The notes under the pieces were generated by a model. The model saw only the letters and a list, made by a program, of their open reading frames with translations, was not told the DNA's origin and searched no databases. The position numbers and the translations under genes are program-made. Below, piece after piece: positions 17,331-24,800 of a DNA stretch of 52,644 nucleotides. Source of the stretch: Arthrobacter sp. OAP107. Its GTDB lineage: Bacteria; Actinomycetota; Actinomycetes; Actinomycetales; Micrococcaceae. Location: positions 1-52,644 of the forward strand of contig NZ_JBEPOK010000003.1 of assembly GCF_040546765.1 (NCBI RefSeq). The letters are read 5' to 3'. Numbering within the stretch: position 1 is the stretch's first letter; each line of letters begins with the position of its first letter.

Positions 17331-17433
17331 ATCTAGTTCAGATCTCGTTCTTGGCGGGATGTCGGTCTGAACTTTTATCCAACACCCACCCAGTGGGTGG
17401 ATCTTGCCATTCCCGAAAGGGGAACTGCTGTCT

Positions 17434-19281
17434 ATGGTACCGGAAGTCAATTCCGCGTCAACGCATGCCCGTGAGAGTGTCGTCGCTGCGCGTCAAGTCA
17501 CGCCGCAAGATGCCTGGGTCCTGGCTCCCCTGATTGCCGGCGAAAACTCGTACCGTGTTGGCCGATGGATCGGGACCAGGTTCCAGTACCCCCGGCCAGC
17601 AACCCCACATGCGATTACCACGTCGCTGCCCGACCGCCCTGCAGCGGTCATGATCCATGGCGCGGACGGCTCCGTAGCCACGCTCTGCATCGACCTCGAT
17701 ACCTCCAAAGCACTGAAGAGCGTCGTGGATTCAGACGCCGCCCGGCTGAGGAAGCTTCTGGATGAAGCCAACGTCGGATTCGTGGAGGATTTCTCCCCCA
17801 GCGGCGGAAGGCACATCTACATTCCCCTCCAACAACGCCTCACCGCCGCCAAAGCCCGCGAGCTCGTCGAAGCCCTCGGCCTTCTCGCCGCAAGCTTGGA
17901 CCCGAGTCCCCACCAGAACATCACCGACGGATGCATCCGAGTCCCCGGGTCAAGGCACAAGGCCGGCGGCTACCAAACCCTCATCACTCCCCTGGCCAAC
18001 GCCTACGCCACACTCCGCGTACGCAACTCACCACACGCCGTAGCAGCACTGGGAGCCGCCTTGGCCCCCGAATTGGCCCGCAACAAGGCCATCCAGGAAC
18101 GCCAAGCCAAAGCAGCAACGGCAGCACGGACTACTGCTGCACAGCTGCCCCTTGTGGGCCGCAGCGAGTCCCCCCTGCGGCGGATTGCACGCACCGGGCT
18201 CTACGACACTGCCAAGTACGCCAGCCCCTCTGAGGCACGCATGGGCGTACTGGACCACTTCGCTGGCTGCGGGTGGTCCCTTCAAGACGTGGAAAACGAG
18301 CTCAACGGCCAGTTCCCCGGCCTCGCGGCGCTCTACGGCACGCAAGCCAACCAGGCGCGGCTCCTCCCCACTGAATGGGCCAAAGCCCAGGCCTACACCA
18401 ACGCTGGCAGCACCCAAAAACGCAGGTCCCGCGAAACCGGGAAAGACAATGCCCTTATTAACAACACAAGCCCCACAAAACTCACAGGGGGGGCAACCGA
18501 CCGCAGCGCCACTGCAATCCACCAACTCGTGAACGACTTGGAAAACGTCCTGTACGCCGTACTGGATCACCGCTTGGCCGCCAGGGGCAGAGAAGGAGTA
18601 GGCCTCCGGCTTTTGATGCGCGGCCTACTCGGCTACATGCGGGCGAAAGAAACGGACCTTCTCGACGTTGGCTGCCGCACGCTTGCTGTCGCCCTGGGAA
18701 AACACCACGTCACCATCGCTCGACTGCTGCCCGTACTGGCCCAAGCTTCAGACGGGATCCTTACAAAAGTTGCAGACGCCCGCCACAAGACAGCAGACGT
18801 TTACCTTATCCAGCTCCCCGAGCACTACCAGAAACTAGCGAGGGAGGTGACCTGGCGCAAAGGGCGGATCCACGCTGTACGACCTGTCTTCCGCCATCTG
18901 GGAGACGTTGCAGCTCTCGTATACGAGGCTATTGAACGAGCCAGGCACTCCCCGACCACCGCGGAAATCGTCCGCGCTACAAGCATCAGCCGCAACGCTG
19001 TATCGACCGCTCTTGCCGATATGGAAGCCCTTGGCATGATCCGCCGCGACCACGGCCAGTGGAAGTGTGCAGCAGCTAACCTCACCGATTTGGCAGCGCG
19101 CTTGGGCGTACTGGAGGACTACCAGAGCCAGATCAGCCGTTACCGGTTCGAACGCGCTGCGTGGCACGCATATCTCGACCGATTCCTCACTAATCGGATC
19201 GAGGAACATGACCTGTACGATCCAGAGCGGGACGAGTACTGGTTGCCCCCTGGCGAATCTCATATCTGGTTTGCCGCGTAA
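17434..19281 (+). CDS. Plasmid replication protein with primase (AEP)-like domain
   Basis: 615 residues from ATG 17434 (AAAGGGGA upstream); a TTG 30 nt earlier in frame is less likely. LCIDLDTSK (DLD at 87-89) and SPSGGRHIYIP (GGRH near 124-127) are metal- and phosphate-binding motifs of the archaeo-eukaryotic primase superfamily, used by many actinobacterial plasmid initiators. The C-terminal part contains winged-helix-like stretches (TTAEIVRATSISRNAVSTAL, then ALGMIRRDHGQWK). It probably initiates or primes plasmid replication. It lies between RHH genes and the repeats ahead of parA, a normal plasmid core. Confidence 0.8.
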   Translation: MVPEVNSASTHARESVVAARQVTPQDAWVLAPLIAGENSYRVGRWIGTRFQYPRPATPHAITTSLPDRPAAVMIHGADGSVATLCIDLDTSKALKSVVDSDAARLRKLLDEANVGFVEDFSPSGGRHIYIPLQQRLTAAKARELVEALGLLAASLDPSPHQNITDGCIRVPGSRHKAGGYQTLITPLANAYATLRVRNSPHAVAALGAALAPELARNKAIQERQAKAATAARTTAAQLPLVGRSESPLRRIARTGLYDTAKYASPSEARMGVLDHFAGCGWSLQDVENELNGQFPGLAALYGTQANQARLLPTEWAKAQAYTNAGSTQKRRSRETGKDNALINNTSPTKLTGGATDRSATAIHQLVNDLENVLYAVLDHRLAARGREGVGLRLLMRGLLGYMRAKETDLLDVGCRTLAVALGKHHVTIARLLPVLAQASDGILTKVADARHKTADVYLIQLPEHYQKLAREVTWRKGRIHAVRPVFRHLGDVAALVYEAIERARHSPTTAEIVRATSISRNAVSTALADMEALGMIRRDHGQWKCAAANLTDLAARLGVLEDYQSQISRYRFERAAWHAYLDRFLTNRIEEHDLYDPERDEYWLPPGESHIWFAA

Positions 19282-19567
19282 AGCAAGAGAGCGCCTCCTC
19301 GCAGGCCGCTGACCAGCAGCACGCGGTGAAAGACTGTTCCCTACGGTCCGAGACTTCGGCGGCCGTCCCCGCCGCCTCGCGGCCGGGTTTCTTTCAGCAG
19401 GGAGACCACGCATCGAGCGTGCGGAGCCGGGGTCTTAGAGGCAGCGGAACCACTCTCCGGGGCGGGTTCTGAGGCAACAGATGGATCACCAGGGGCAGGC
19501 AAATTACACTTGCGAAAATTGCGTATACAGGGAAACAAGTTGATCTTTTTTTACTGGTTTGACTTTT
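19282..19567. other. Intergenic region between rep and the parA repeats
   Basis: No gene seen. A GC-rich stem-forming stretch (CGGCGG / CCGCCG around 19356-19376) followed by GGTTTCTTT near 19391 may terminate rep transcription. From about 19500 the DNA turns AT-rich (TTGATCTTTTTTTACTGG), as expected near a plasmid origin or parA promoter. Confidence 0.45.
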
Positions 19568-19688
19568 TTCACAAGTGAAACAAGTCAAAGCAGGGTAGCC
19601 AGCTTCACAAGTGAAAAAAGTAAAGACACGCTAGCCAGCTTCACAAGTGAAAAAAGCTTTGCTGTTTACGCTTGAAACACTTGTGAAA
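19568..19688. repeat. Centromere- or iteron-like repeats upstream of parA
   Basis: TTCACAAGTGAAA occurs at 19568, 19604 and 19640, exactly 36 bp apart; copies two and three share a longer unit (TAGCCAGCTTCACAAGTGAA). The reverse form ACTTGTGAAA lies at 19679-19688, just before the parA Shine-Dalgarno. TTCAC and GTGAA form short inverted arms. Position suggests the parS/operator bound by the ParB-like protein at 20611, or Rep iterons. The TTCACAAG word also recurs in the 145-bp repeats. Confidence 0.85.
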
Positions 19689-19699
19689 GGAAGGGCTCG

Positions 19700-20614
19700 A
19701 TGAAACACGACCTGGACCGTGGCACGCTCAGCAGGGTAATCGCGGTAATCAACGGCAAAGGCGGGGTCTTCAAGACCAGCCTTGTAGCCAACGTCGGTGG
19801 ACTCCTTGCAGAGGCCGGCTCCCGGGTACTCCTCGTGGATCTGGACCCGCAGGGCAACCTCGCCGAGGACCTGGGTTATTCCGACCAGGGGGACGGTGGC
19901 AGGAGTCTTGCAGCTGCCCTCTGCTTCGGAGCCGAGCCTGCCTTACTGCCGAATGTTCGACCTAACCTGGACGTCATCGCGGGAGGGCCCGAACTTGACG
20001 ATGCAGCAGCATTCCTTGGTGCCAAGGCCCAAAAGGACCGCGACGCAGCTCATCTAGCGCTTGCGAAGATGCTGGCCACCATCGCGGGGGAGTACGACCT
20101 CGTTCTTCTTGATTGCCCGCCGGGCAACGAGCCACTCCAGGCCGCGGCCGCCGCGGCGGCCCGGTACGCCCTGGTGCCGCTGAAGACGGACCTGTCCAGC
20201 CGCAAAGGTGTCGCTGCGGTGGCAGCACGTATGGACAGCGTTGTCGGACTCAACCCAACACTGGATCTCTTGGGTGTCGTACTGGTTGGAACTGGAACCA
20301 ATTCAAAGCAGGTCCACAAGGTCACCCGCGATCACCTCATTGCCGACTTCGGTACGGATGAAGTGCTGTTCCCCATGACCATCCGTCATGCAGAAGCGAC
20401 CGCCCAGGCCTGTAGGGAGCGAGGGCTGCTTGCGCACGAACTCGAACGGGAACTTAGCAAAGCACCCAAGTGGTGGGAGATTCGCCGTGGAGAAGCTAAG
20501 GCCACGAATTCAGGGCCAAGGTCTGCATCCAGCGTTGCTGAGGACCTTCATGCGGTCGCCATGGAAGTAACGCGGCGAGTAGCCGCTACAGAATCCCAGG
20601 GGGTCAGCGCATGA
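19700..20614 (+). CDS. parA: ParA-type partition ATPase
   Basis: 304 residues. Deviant Walker A KGGVFKTS at 20-27 with the signature lysine, LLVDLDPQGNLAED as the A-prime motif, and LVLLDCPPGNEP as Walker B: the classical ParA set without an N-terminal HTH (type Ib-like). Good ribosome site (GGAAGGG). Downstream ORF overlaps by 4 nt (ATGA). It drives plasmid segregation with the small partner protein and the repeats upstream. Confidence 0.9.
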   Translation: MKHDLDRGTLSRVIAVINGKGGVFKTSLVANVGGLLAEAGSRVLLVDLDPQGNLAEDLGYSDQGDGGRSLAAALCFGAEPALLPNVRPNLDVIAGGPELDDAAAFLGAKAQKDRDAAHLALAKMLATIAGEYDLVLLDCPPGNEPLQAAAAAAARYALVPLKTDLSSRKGVAAVAARMDSVVGLNPTLDLLGVVLVGTGTNSKQVHKVTRDHLIADFGTDEVLFPMTIRHAEATAQACRERGLLAHELERELSKAPKWWEIRRGEAKATNSGPRSASSVAEDLHAVAMEVTRRVAATESQGVSA

Positions 20615-20982
20615 GCACCGCAGACAACACCAGCCGGCCCGCACTAGGGTTGCCACCGCGTCCCACGGCGGCCGCGACGACCGATGCGCCACTAGCGCGC
20701 ATGCTCTCGGGTCGCCGCCAGGAGGCACCGGCGAAGAAGGAGGAACCAAAGGGTTCCCCAACTGAGAACATGACGGTAAGCATCCCGACCGCCCTGCGCA
20801 ATCGTGCCAAAGCCGCCTACAAGGCGACCAGCTACGCCGAGGGCGACAACACCTGGGCACACTTCGTTGCTAAGGCCATCGAAGCAGAAACCCGCCGCCG
20901 CGAAGCCGAGCATAACCAAGGCGAGATGTACCCATCCTGGGGGGAGAAGCTGCCCGGCGGCCGGCGGCTGAAGGACAGCTGA
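20611..20982 (+). CDS. Small ParB-like centromere-binding protein
   Basis: 123 residues. The flexible N-terminus has an ARM-rich stretch, as in small type Ib ParB proteins that stimulate ParA. The C-terminal half, ENMTVSIPTALRNRAKAAYK then NTWAHFVAKAIEAE, is a ribbon-helix-helix pattern. Translationally coupled to parA. Likely binds the 36-bp spaced repeats and represses the operon. Confidence 0.75.
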   Translation: MSTADNTSRPALGLPPRPTAAATTDAPLARMLSGRRQEAPAKKEEPKGSPTENMTVSIPTALRNRAKAAYKATSYAEGDNTWAHFVAKAIEAETRRREAEHNQGEMYPSWGEKLPGGRRLKDS

Positions 20983-20995
20983 TGCAGGTCCACAA

Positions 20996-21034
20996 AAAGA
21001 AGAGCACGGAACCTTTGGTTCCGTGCTCTTCTTT
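20996..21034. terminator. Strong bidirectional terminator between parAB and the permuted tRNA unit
   Basis: Eighteen-bp perfect stem AAAGAAGAGCACGGAACC (20996-21013) with TTT loop and exact complement (21017-21034). Read rightward it ends the parAB mRNA. Read leftward the stem ends in CTTCTTTTTG, a good U-tract, so it also ends the minus-strand tRNA transcript. Confidence 0.9.
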
Positions 21035-21057
21035 GTTACACACGATGCCGTGCTACA

Positions 21058-21137
21058 GGAGACAGCCGCTCTACCACTGAGCTACGTCCCCGTGAACGTG
21101 GAGACGAGGGGAATTGAACCCCCGACGGCGCTGTTTT
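21058..21137 (-). tRNA. Circularly permuted tRNA gene B (Trp-CCA or Arg-CCU)
   Basis: On the minus strand the 3' half (21137-21099) comes first, then a 7-nt linker, then the 5' half (21091-21058). Joined, they give a complete cloverleaf. Acceptor GGGGACG/CGTCTCC pairs at all 7 positions (one G-U), D stem GCTC/GAGC, anticodon stem GCTGT/ACAGC 5 of 5, T arm GGGGG-TTCAATT-CCCCT, discriminator A. If joined as CTCC+AAA the anticodon is CCA (Trp); CTCCT+AA gives CCU (Arg). CCA tail is not encoded. Read linearly, the acceptor ends do not pair. Whether it is processed is unknown. Confidence 0.7.
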
Positions 21138-21185
21138 GTGAGCAATCCGGCCGCGAACCGGGCGGGGACTCTACCCTTTGCCCTA
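21138..21185 (-). ncRNA. 48-nt structured element, copy B
   Basis: Same length and fold as copy A at 21267-21314. Closing helix GGGCA/TGCTC, hairpin GGG-TAGAG-T-CCC region, hairpin CCGG-TTCGCGG-CCGG, then CAC immediately before the tRNA B 3' half. Pairing is kept despite base changes in the closing helix. Lies between the 5' half of tRNA A and the 3' half of tRNA B. Confidence 0.6.
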
Positions 21186-21187
21186 AA

Positions 21188-21266
21188 TCAAGCGGACGCT
21201 CTACCACCTGAGCTACAGAGCCATGAAGTGGCTCCGGAGGGGCTCGAACCCTCGTCCTTCCGGTTA
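21188..21266 (-). tRNA. Circularly permuted tRNA gene A (probable Ile-GAU)
   Basis: The 3' half (21266-21229) precedes the 5' half (21222-21188), with a 6-nt linker CTTCAT. Joined: acceptor GGCTCTG/CGGAGCC 7 of 7 (one G-U), D stem GCTC/GAGC, T arm GAGGG-TTCGAGC-CCCTC, variable loop AGGAC, discriminator A, anticodon stem TCCGC/CCGGA 4 of 5 with a C-C mismatch at the loop end. The joined loop TTGATAA gives anticodon GAU (Ile), whichever side supplies base 36. CCA is not encoded. Two acceptor stems that pair only in permuted order are hard to explain by chance. Confidence 0.7.
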
Positions 21267-21314
21267 GCGAACAGTCCGGTCATGAACCGGACGGGGTCTC
21301 TCTCCCCTGCCCTA
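21267..21314 (-). ncRNA. 48-nt structured element, copy A
   Basis: Begins at about the predicted transcript start and ends at the tRNA A 3' half. Closing helix GGGCA/TGTTC, hairpin GGGG-...-CCCC, hairpin TCCGG-TTCATGA-CCGGA (seven-base loop), then GC. Aligns with copy B without gaps. It could be a processing or self-cleaving RNA, or simply a recognition structure for a splicing enzyme. Confidence 0.6.
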
Positions 21315-21322
21315 TTACTACT

Positions 21323-21351
21323 ATTTTATCATGTTGTCAACTATATTTCAA
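21323..21351 (-). promoter_or_regulatory. Promoter of the permuted tRNA unit
   Basis: Minus-strand TTGAAA (21351-21346), 17-bp spacer, TAAAAT (21328-21323): near-consensus vegetative promoter. The start would fall near 21316, the first bases of element A, so the transcript would contain little besides the elements and tRNA halves. Confidence 0.65.
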
Positions 21352-21373
21352 GTCGAGTTGAAAATCTCCCAAG

Positions 21374-21389
21374 CATTCAAAAACGACCG
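21374..21389. repeat. 16-bp direct repeat, left copy (cassette boundary)
   Basis: CATTCAAAAACGACCG, repeated exactly at 23327-23342. The two copies flank the AbiJ-like and 226-residue genes. A serine recombinase gene starts 115 nt beyond the right copy, so they may be recombination sites. Confidence 0.6.
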
Positions 21390-21413
21390 ATTTTAGTACC
21401 TCAAATTCGCCCC

Positions 21414-22439
21414 TCAGCGCATGCGCTCGGCGAGCTGGTCGAAAAACTCGGCCACCATCCTGTCTGCGTCGCGCTTCATCAGTTCAGCCCCGCCAAAGCG
21501 GTAGACCTCGTAGCCGGCGAGCCTGAGCCGTCGGTCCTCAGCGACCATATCGCTATAGAGGGCTGGGCTCGCGGTATCGCCGTTCGCGTAGTGCTGTTTC
21601 CCGTCAACTTCGAGGACCACTCGATGCCTGCTTGAGAACAGGATGAGGAAGTCCATCCGCTGCCGCGCCAACGGGCTGCCGTTCTGGCCGGCAGATCGGC
21701 GGGACAACTGGGAGGCGGGGTCGAAGTGCAGGTAGACCTGGGGGATCAGCGCTGGGATGGCGAATCCATAATCCTTGTAGCGAGCTGCATAAGCGTCAAA
21801 GACGCGGAGTTCGACCGGGTTGTCGTCAAGGGAAGCCCGGAGGCGGTTGTGCAGGTCCAGGCCGACATCCCGCGGTGATACATCGTCGGCGAATCCCTGT
21901 CGCTCTCGCCACCACTGAATCAGATTGCTGTATGTCAGACCATCAGCAGGGATCGGCCGGTCATAGATGAGGCAGTACTCCCCGTTGCGGGTGATCTCGA
22001 TGTCGTTGTTGAGGGCATCACGCAGCACAAGCTCGGGCTTGGGCCCGTTCGCTGCGAAGATCAAATTCTTGGCGGGTGTGCCGACGCCTCCGCCGCGGTC
22101 GTAGTCTGCGAGCAGAGCAGTTAGGTCGGCGAGGAGCATGTCGGTTACCTCGAGCTCGGTGACCATACGGCGCGCCAGGGCTACGAGCCGGGGGAGATCC
22201 CAGCCTTCTGTGTACCCCTTGATGATGTCGCGCTTGGTGTACTGGCTGTCGGTTGGCTGGTGATCCGTCTTCGGCCACGACAACTTGAGCTCTTCGGAGA
22301 GCACAACCTGAAGGTCCTGCCGAGTGTAGGTGTGGATGAACGCTTCTTCGATCGCATTTCGGAACGAGCGCGACGACGCCTTCACCGGCACCCTCGGGGC
22401 GTCGGTGACACTCTCTGCGAAGAAGTTGAATCCGCTCAT
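21414..22439 (-). CDS. AbiJ-like N-terminal domain fused to a PD-(D/E)XK/DUF559-like nuclease
   Basis: 341 residues from ATG 22439; a longer in-frame extension to 22736 is low-complexity and overlaps the next gene. N-terminal part (SRSFRNAIEEAFIHTYTRQD, LKLSWPKTD, KRDIIKGYTEGWDL) resembles AbiJ-NTD domains of abortive-infection proteins. C-terminal MDFLILFSSRHRVVLEVDGK, RRLRLAGYEVYRFGGAEL matches Vsr/DUF559-like nucleases (D, E-x-D/K pattern). Probably a phage-defence effector that acts on nucleic acid. Downstream partner of the 226-residue gene, separated by about 60 nt. Confidence 0.65.
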   Translation of the reverse strand: MSGFNFFAESVTDAPRVPVKASSRSFRNAIEEAFIHTYTRQDLQVVLSEELKLSWPKTDHQPTDSQYTKRDIIKGYTEGWDLPRLVALARRMVTELEVTDMLLADLTALLADYDRGGGVGTPAKNLIFAANGPKPELVLRDALNNDIEITRNGEYCLIYDRPIPADGLTYSNLIQWWRERQGFADDVSPRDVGLDLHNRLRASLDDNPVELRVFDAYAARYKDYGFAIPALIPQVYLHFDPASQLSRRSAGQNGSPLARQRMDFLILFSSRHRVVLEVDGKQHYANGDTASPALYSDMVAEDRRLRLAGYEVYRFGGAELMKRDADRMVAEFFDQLAERMR

Positions 22440-22500
22440 CCCACCATTGTCCTTGCCACCGTCGACAGTCTGACACCGATAAAGCCGAAGCCAGTATCGG

Positions 22501-23181
22501 CTATCGCCTTTCGCTGACGTCCTTGTAGTGGTCCGCGGTCCAGTGACCGGCGTAGAATCCCCGGTCGTTGCGCCGGTGCATACGCGTGTCGACCAAGGGC
22601 GAGGCGAGGATCGAGTCGCGCAGCGGCGCCAGCGCGTCCACCACGATCGTTCCGAGGTGGGCGAGGATCTCGATCTGACCGGTCGAATGCCCGAGGAGCA
22701 AGGGGGCCGCTTTGCCCAGGACGTAGTCGGGCTCATCCTTGGGCACGCCGAAGTGGACGCCGCCTTCCACGTTGGCGTAGTACTTGACCACCTCGAGGAC
22801 GGTCAGTGGCCGTCCCTGGACCTGCCCCACCCTTGCCCCGATGAAGTGCTTCAGCTTGGGCAGCACGGGGTCCTCAGGCCCGCCGACCAGCTCTGGCCCG
22901 CCGAGCCGAAGGAGATATGGCAGGTCCGCGTCGTCGCGGCCGACGAGAGGAGCGGTCCACTGCTTGATGCGAAACTCCGTAGGCACCTCCGGGCGAACGG
23001 CCCGAACAGCATTAAGGAGAGGGCTGGCATCGATGAGGAGCTTGCGCAGAAGCGGCGCGATCCCGAGCAGCTCGTAGCGGCTCCGCGCCCCCGGATCCTC
23101 GCTCCGCCGTCGGACATCGGCGACTGTCTCCACGAAGAGCCATTCGGCCAGCATCGTCTCGGGGCCTATCTTCGGTGCCAT
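22501..23181 (-). CDS. Hypothetical protein paired with the AbiJ-like nuclease
   Basis: 226 residues, soluble, no recognised motif. Features include YELLGIAPLLRKLLIDASPL near 38-57, a central VEGGVHFGVPKDEP and a C-terminal basic/aromatic tail. Starts ATG 23181. Same strand as the nuclease and inside the same 16-bp direct repeats, so it is likely co-mobilised; it might be an antitoxin, sensor or regulator. No family assigned. Confidence 0.55.
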   Translation of the reverse strand: MAPKIGPETMLAEWLFVETVADVRRRSEDPGARSRYELLGIAPLLRKLLIDASPLLNAVRAVRPEVPTEFRIKQWTAPLVGRDDADLPYLLRLGGPELVGGPEDPVLPKLKHFIGARVGQVQGRPLTVLEVVKYYANVEGGVHFGVPKDEPDYVLGKAAPLLLGHSTGQIEILAHLGTIVVDALAPLRDSILASPLVDTRMHRRNDRGFYAGHWTADHYKDVSERR

Positions 23182-23326
23182 GTTGCCATCTTCTGCTGGT
23201 CAGACGGATCGCGGTCACGTTCTCTATTGCTGACCACCGGAACCAAGTGTATTCACGCGCATGTCCATCCATTCCCCGGACTATCCCCTCGCAGAACTGC
23301 CCGATGGTGTGGTTCTTTAGCTGCAA

Positions 23327-23342
23327 CATTCAAAAACGACCG
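23327..23342. repeat. 16-bp direct repeat, right copy (cassette boundary)
   Basis: CATTCAAAAACGACCG, identical to 21374-21389. Lies between the start of the 226-residue gene and the recombinase gene. The following bases diverge, so the identity is limited to this core. Confidence 0.6.
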
Positions 23343-23457
23343 TTTATGACCTGCTCCGGCACGCCTCCCGGAAACGCCGAAAAAGCACTCATATCCTTGG
23401 TCAAAACTGGTTGCCGAAAAGAAAACCGGTCAAAAGGGCAGTGGAAGGGTTTTTGAC

Positions 23458-24045
23458 GTGTCCAGAAACTTAGTTGGCTATGCGAGGGTCAGTACTCGTG
23501 GTCAATCGCTCGATTCGCAGGTGGACGCGCTGGTAGCAGTCGGAGCAGTCCGGGTCTTCCAGGAGTATGCCTCTGGTGCTACCCAGGCAAGGGAGCGGTG
23601 GAAGGACTGCTTGGATTATCTGCAGCCGGGCAACGTGCTGTTGGTCGCGGACCTAACCAGGCTAGGCCGTAGTACCTCCGACCTTGCCGACATCGTCACA
23701 GTGCTGGGTCGGCGGGGAATAGGCTTCCGCTCCCTGGCTGAACCTTGGCTGGACACAACTAGCGCCCACGGCAAGCTCATCTTTGACATGTTCGCTTCCC
23801 TCGCAGAATACGAACGATCACGGCTGTCCGAAAGAACTAAGGCTGGGCTGGCTGCAGCTAAAGCGCGAGGCCGGCTCGGCGGACGCCCGCGGTCGATGAC
23901 GCCTGGGAAGTTGGAAACGGCCCGGCAGTTGCGCAACGAAGGTAAAACGTTGAAGGAAACGGCTGAGCGGCTTAGCGTCAGCGTTTCGTCACTGACTCGG
24001 GCCCTTACCTCTGAAGGAGCCAGCTCCGGTCTGGAGCGCCGGTAG
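23458..24045 (+). CDS. Serine recombinase (resolvase/invertase family)
   Basis: 195 residues from GTG (GGAAGG 9 nt upstream). GYARVSTRGQSLDSQ holds the catalytic Ser (S12); DLTRLGRSTSDL, MFASLAEYERSRLSERTKAG and the C-terminal HTH (GKTLKETAERLSVSVSSLTR) follow in the usual order and length for Hin/Tn3-resolvase types. Upstream GGTCAAAA words (23399 and 23429) may belong to its binding site. Likely resolves or inverts DNA locally, possibly the flanked cassette to its left. Confidence 0.85.
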   Translation: MSRNLVGYARVSTRGQSLDSQVDALVAVGAVRVFQEYASGATQARERWKDCLDYLQPGNVLLVADLTRLGRSTSDLADIVTVLGRRGIGFRSLAEPWLDTTSAHGKLIFDMFASLAEYERSRLSERTKAGLAAAKARGRLGGRPRSMTPGKLETARQLRNEGKTLKETAERLSVSVSSLTRALTSEGASSGLERR

Positions 24046-24133
24046 CTCAACGGATAGCGGAAGGACGTACCGGACTTGGCGGCGTTGGTCGACGGACCAC
24101 GCCAACGACGACTGTAACTAGTAGCGTGAGATC

Positions 24134-24622
24134 GTGGATGATCTCAACGTCGAGGCCTTGGCGCTTTCGGAGCTTTTCTCGCTGAATGCTCGCATCCAGA
24201 GAGAACTTGGTAGGCGCGGCGTCGTGCGCACGTCAGGCGCTATTCAAGGCGAGATCGGGGAGGTGTTGGCACTTGCGGTCTATGGCGGTGCCCTGCCTGC
24301 GCCTGGAACGAAGGCATATGACCTTGTCGACGGGCGCGGACGACTCATTCAGGTGAAGACCCGCACGTTGCCGAAAGGCGTGCAACGGATCTTCCAGTTT
24401 CACAATCTCGACTTTGATGTCGCGGTCTGTATCCGATTCGACCGCCACTCGAACGATCTTGAGTGGGCGCGCGAGTACGACGTTGAAGAGCTTCGCCCTC
24501 TCGTCAGTCCGCATGCGCAAGGTCCACGGCTCCCTACTGGTCGAGCGGAGGGTAATGGGCGTGACGTCACCGCCACATTTCAGGCTGCTTACGATGCAAT
24601 GCGTGCTGTCGAATCTACGTAA
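24134..24622 (+). CDS. PD-(D/E)XK-like protein (DUF6998-like)
   Basis: 162 residues from GTG 24134. AIQGEIGEVLALAVYGG, then KAYDLVDGRGRLIQVKTR, is the E...D...QxK layout of PD-(D/E)XK nuclease folds. FDVAVCIRFDRHSNDLEWA follows, as in DUF6998-like proteins. Could be a restriction-type or homing nuclease, or an inactive relative. Stands alone after the recombinase gene. Confidence 0.6.
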   Translation: MDDLNVEALALSELFSLNARIQRELGRRGVVRTSGAIQGEIGEVLALAVYGGALPAPGTKAYDLVDGRGRLIQVKTRTLPKGVQRIFQFHNLDFDVAVCIRFDRHSNDLEWAREYDVEELRPLVSPHAQGPRLPTGRAEGNGRDVTATFQAAYDAMRAVEST

Positions 24623-24707
24623 TGCGCCGTTCCAAGAGGATGGCGGCCAGGTACGGCCGCTTCTCGGACGCCCTCTCTCTATTTGAGAGCAAACTTCGAC
24701 GTTGAAC

Positions 24708-24787
24708 AAGGTGGGTTACAACCCCCCTTGACGTTCTCGACGCCAAATGACAGGCTCGAATCATCAAGCCCAGTTGTAACCGCCCTT
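24708..24787. repeat. Spaced inverted repeat upstream of the 161-residue gene
   Basis: AAGGTGGGTTACAAC (24708-24722) is nearly the reverse complement of GTTGTAACCGCCCTT (24773-24787), 13 of 15 positions, 50 nt apart. It ends 13 nt before ATG 24801. Candidate double operator or RNA fold controlling this gene. Confidence 0.45.
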
Positions 24788-24800
24788 GGAGGACCTCCAA

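Noticed and set aside
21099..21222. Ordinary linear tRNA with an intron-like insert (5' half A + element B + 3' half B)
   Set aside because: Acceptor ends GGCTCTG and CGTCTCC do not pair, nor do the anticodon stem halves; permuted assignment pairs both tRNAs.
24032..24110. tRNA-like D-arm (GGTAGCTCAACGGATAG) after the recombinase gene
   Set aside because: Overlaps the recombinase stop; no matching D-stem partner, anticodon arm or T arm follows, in linear or permuted order.
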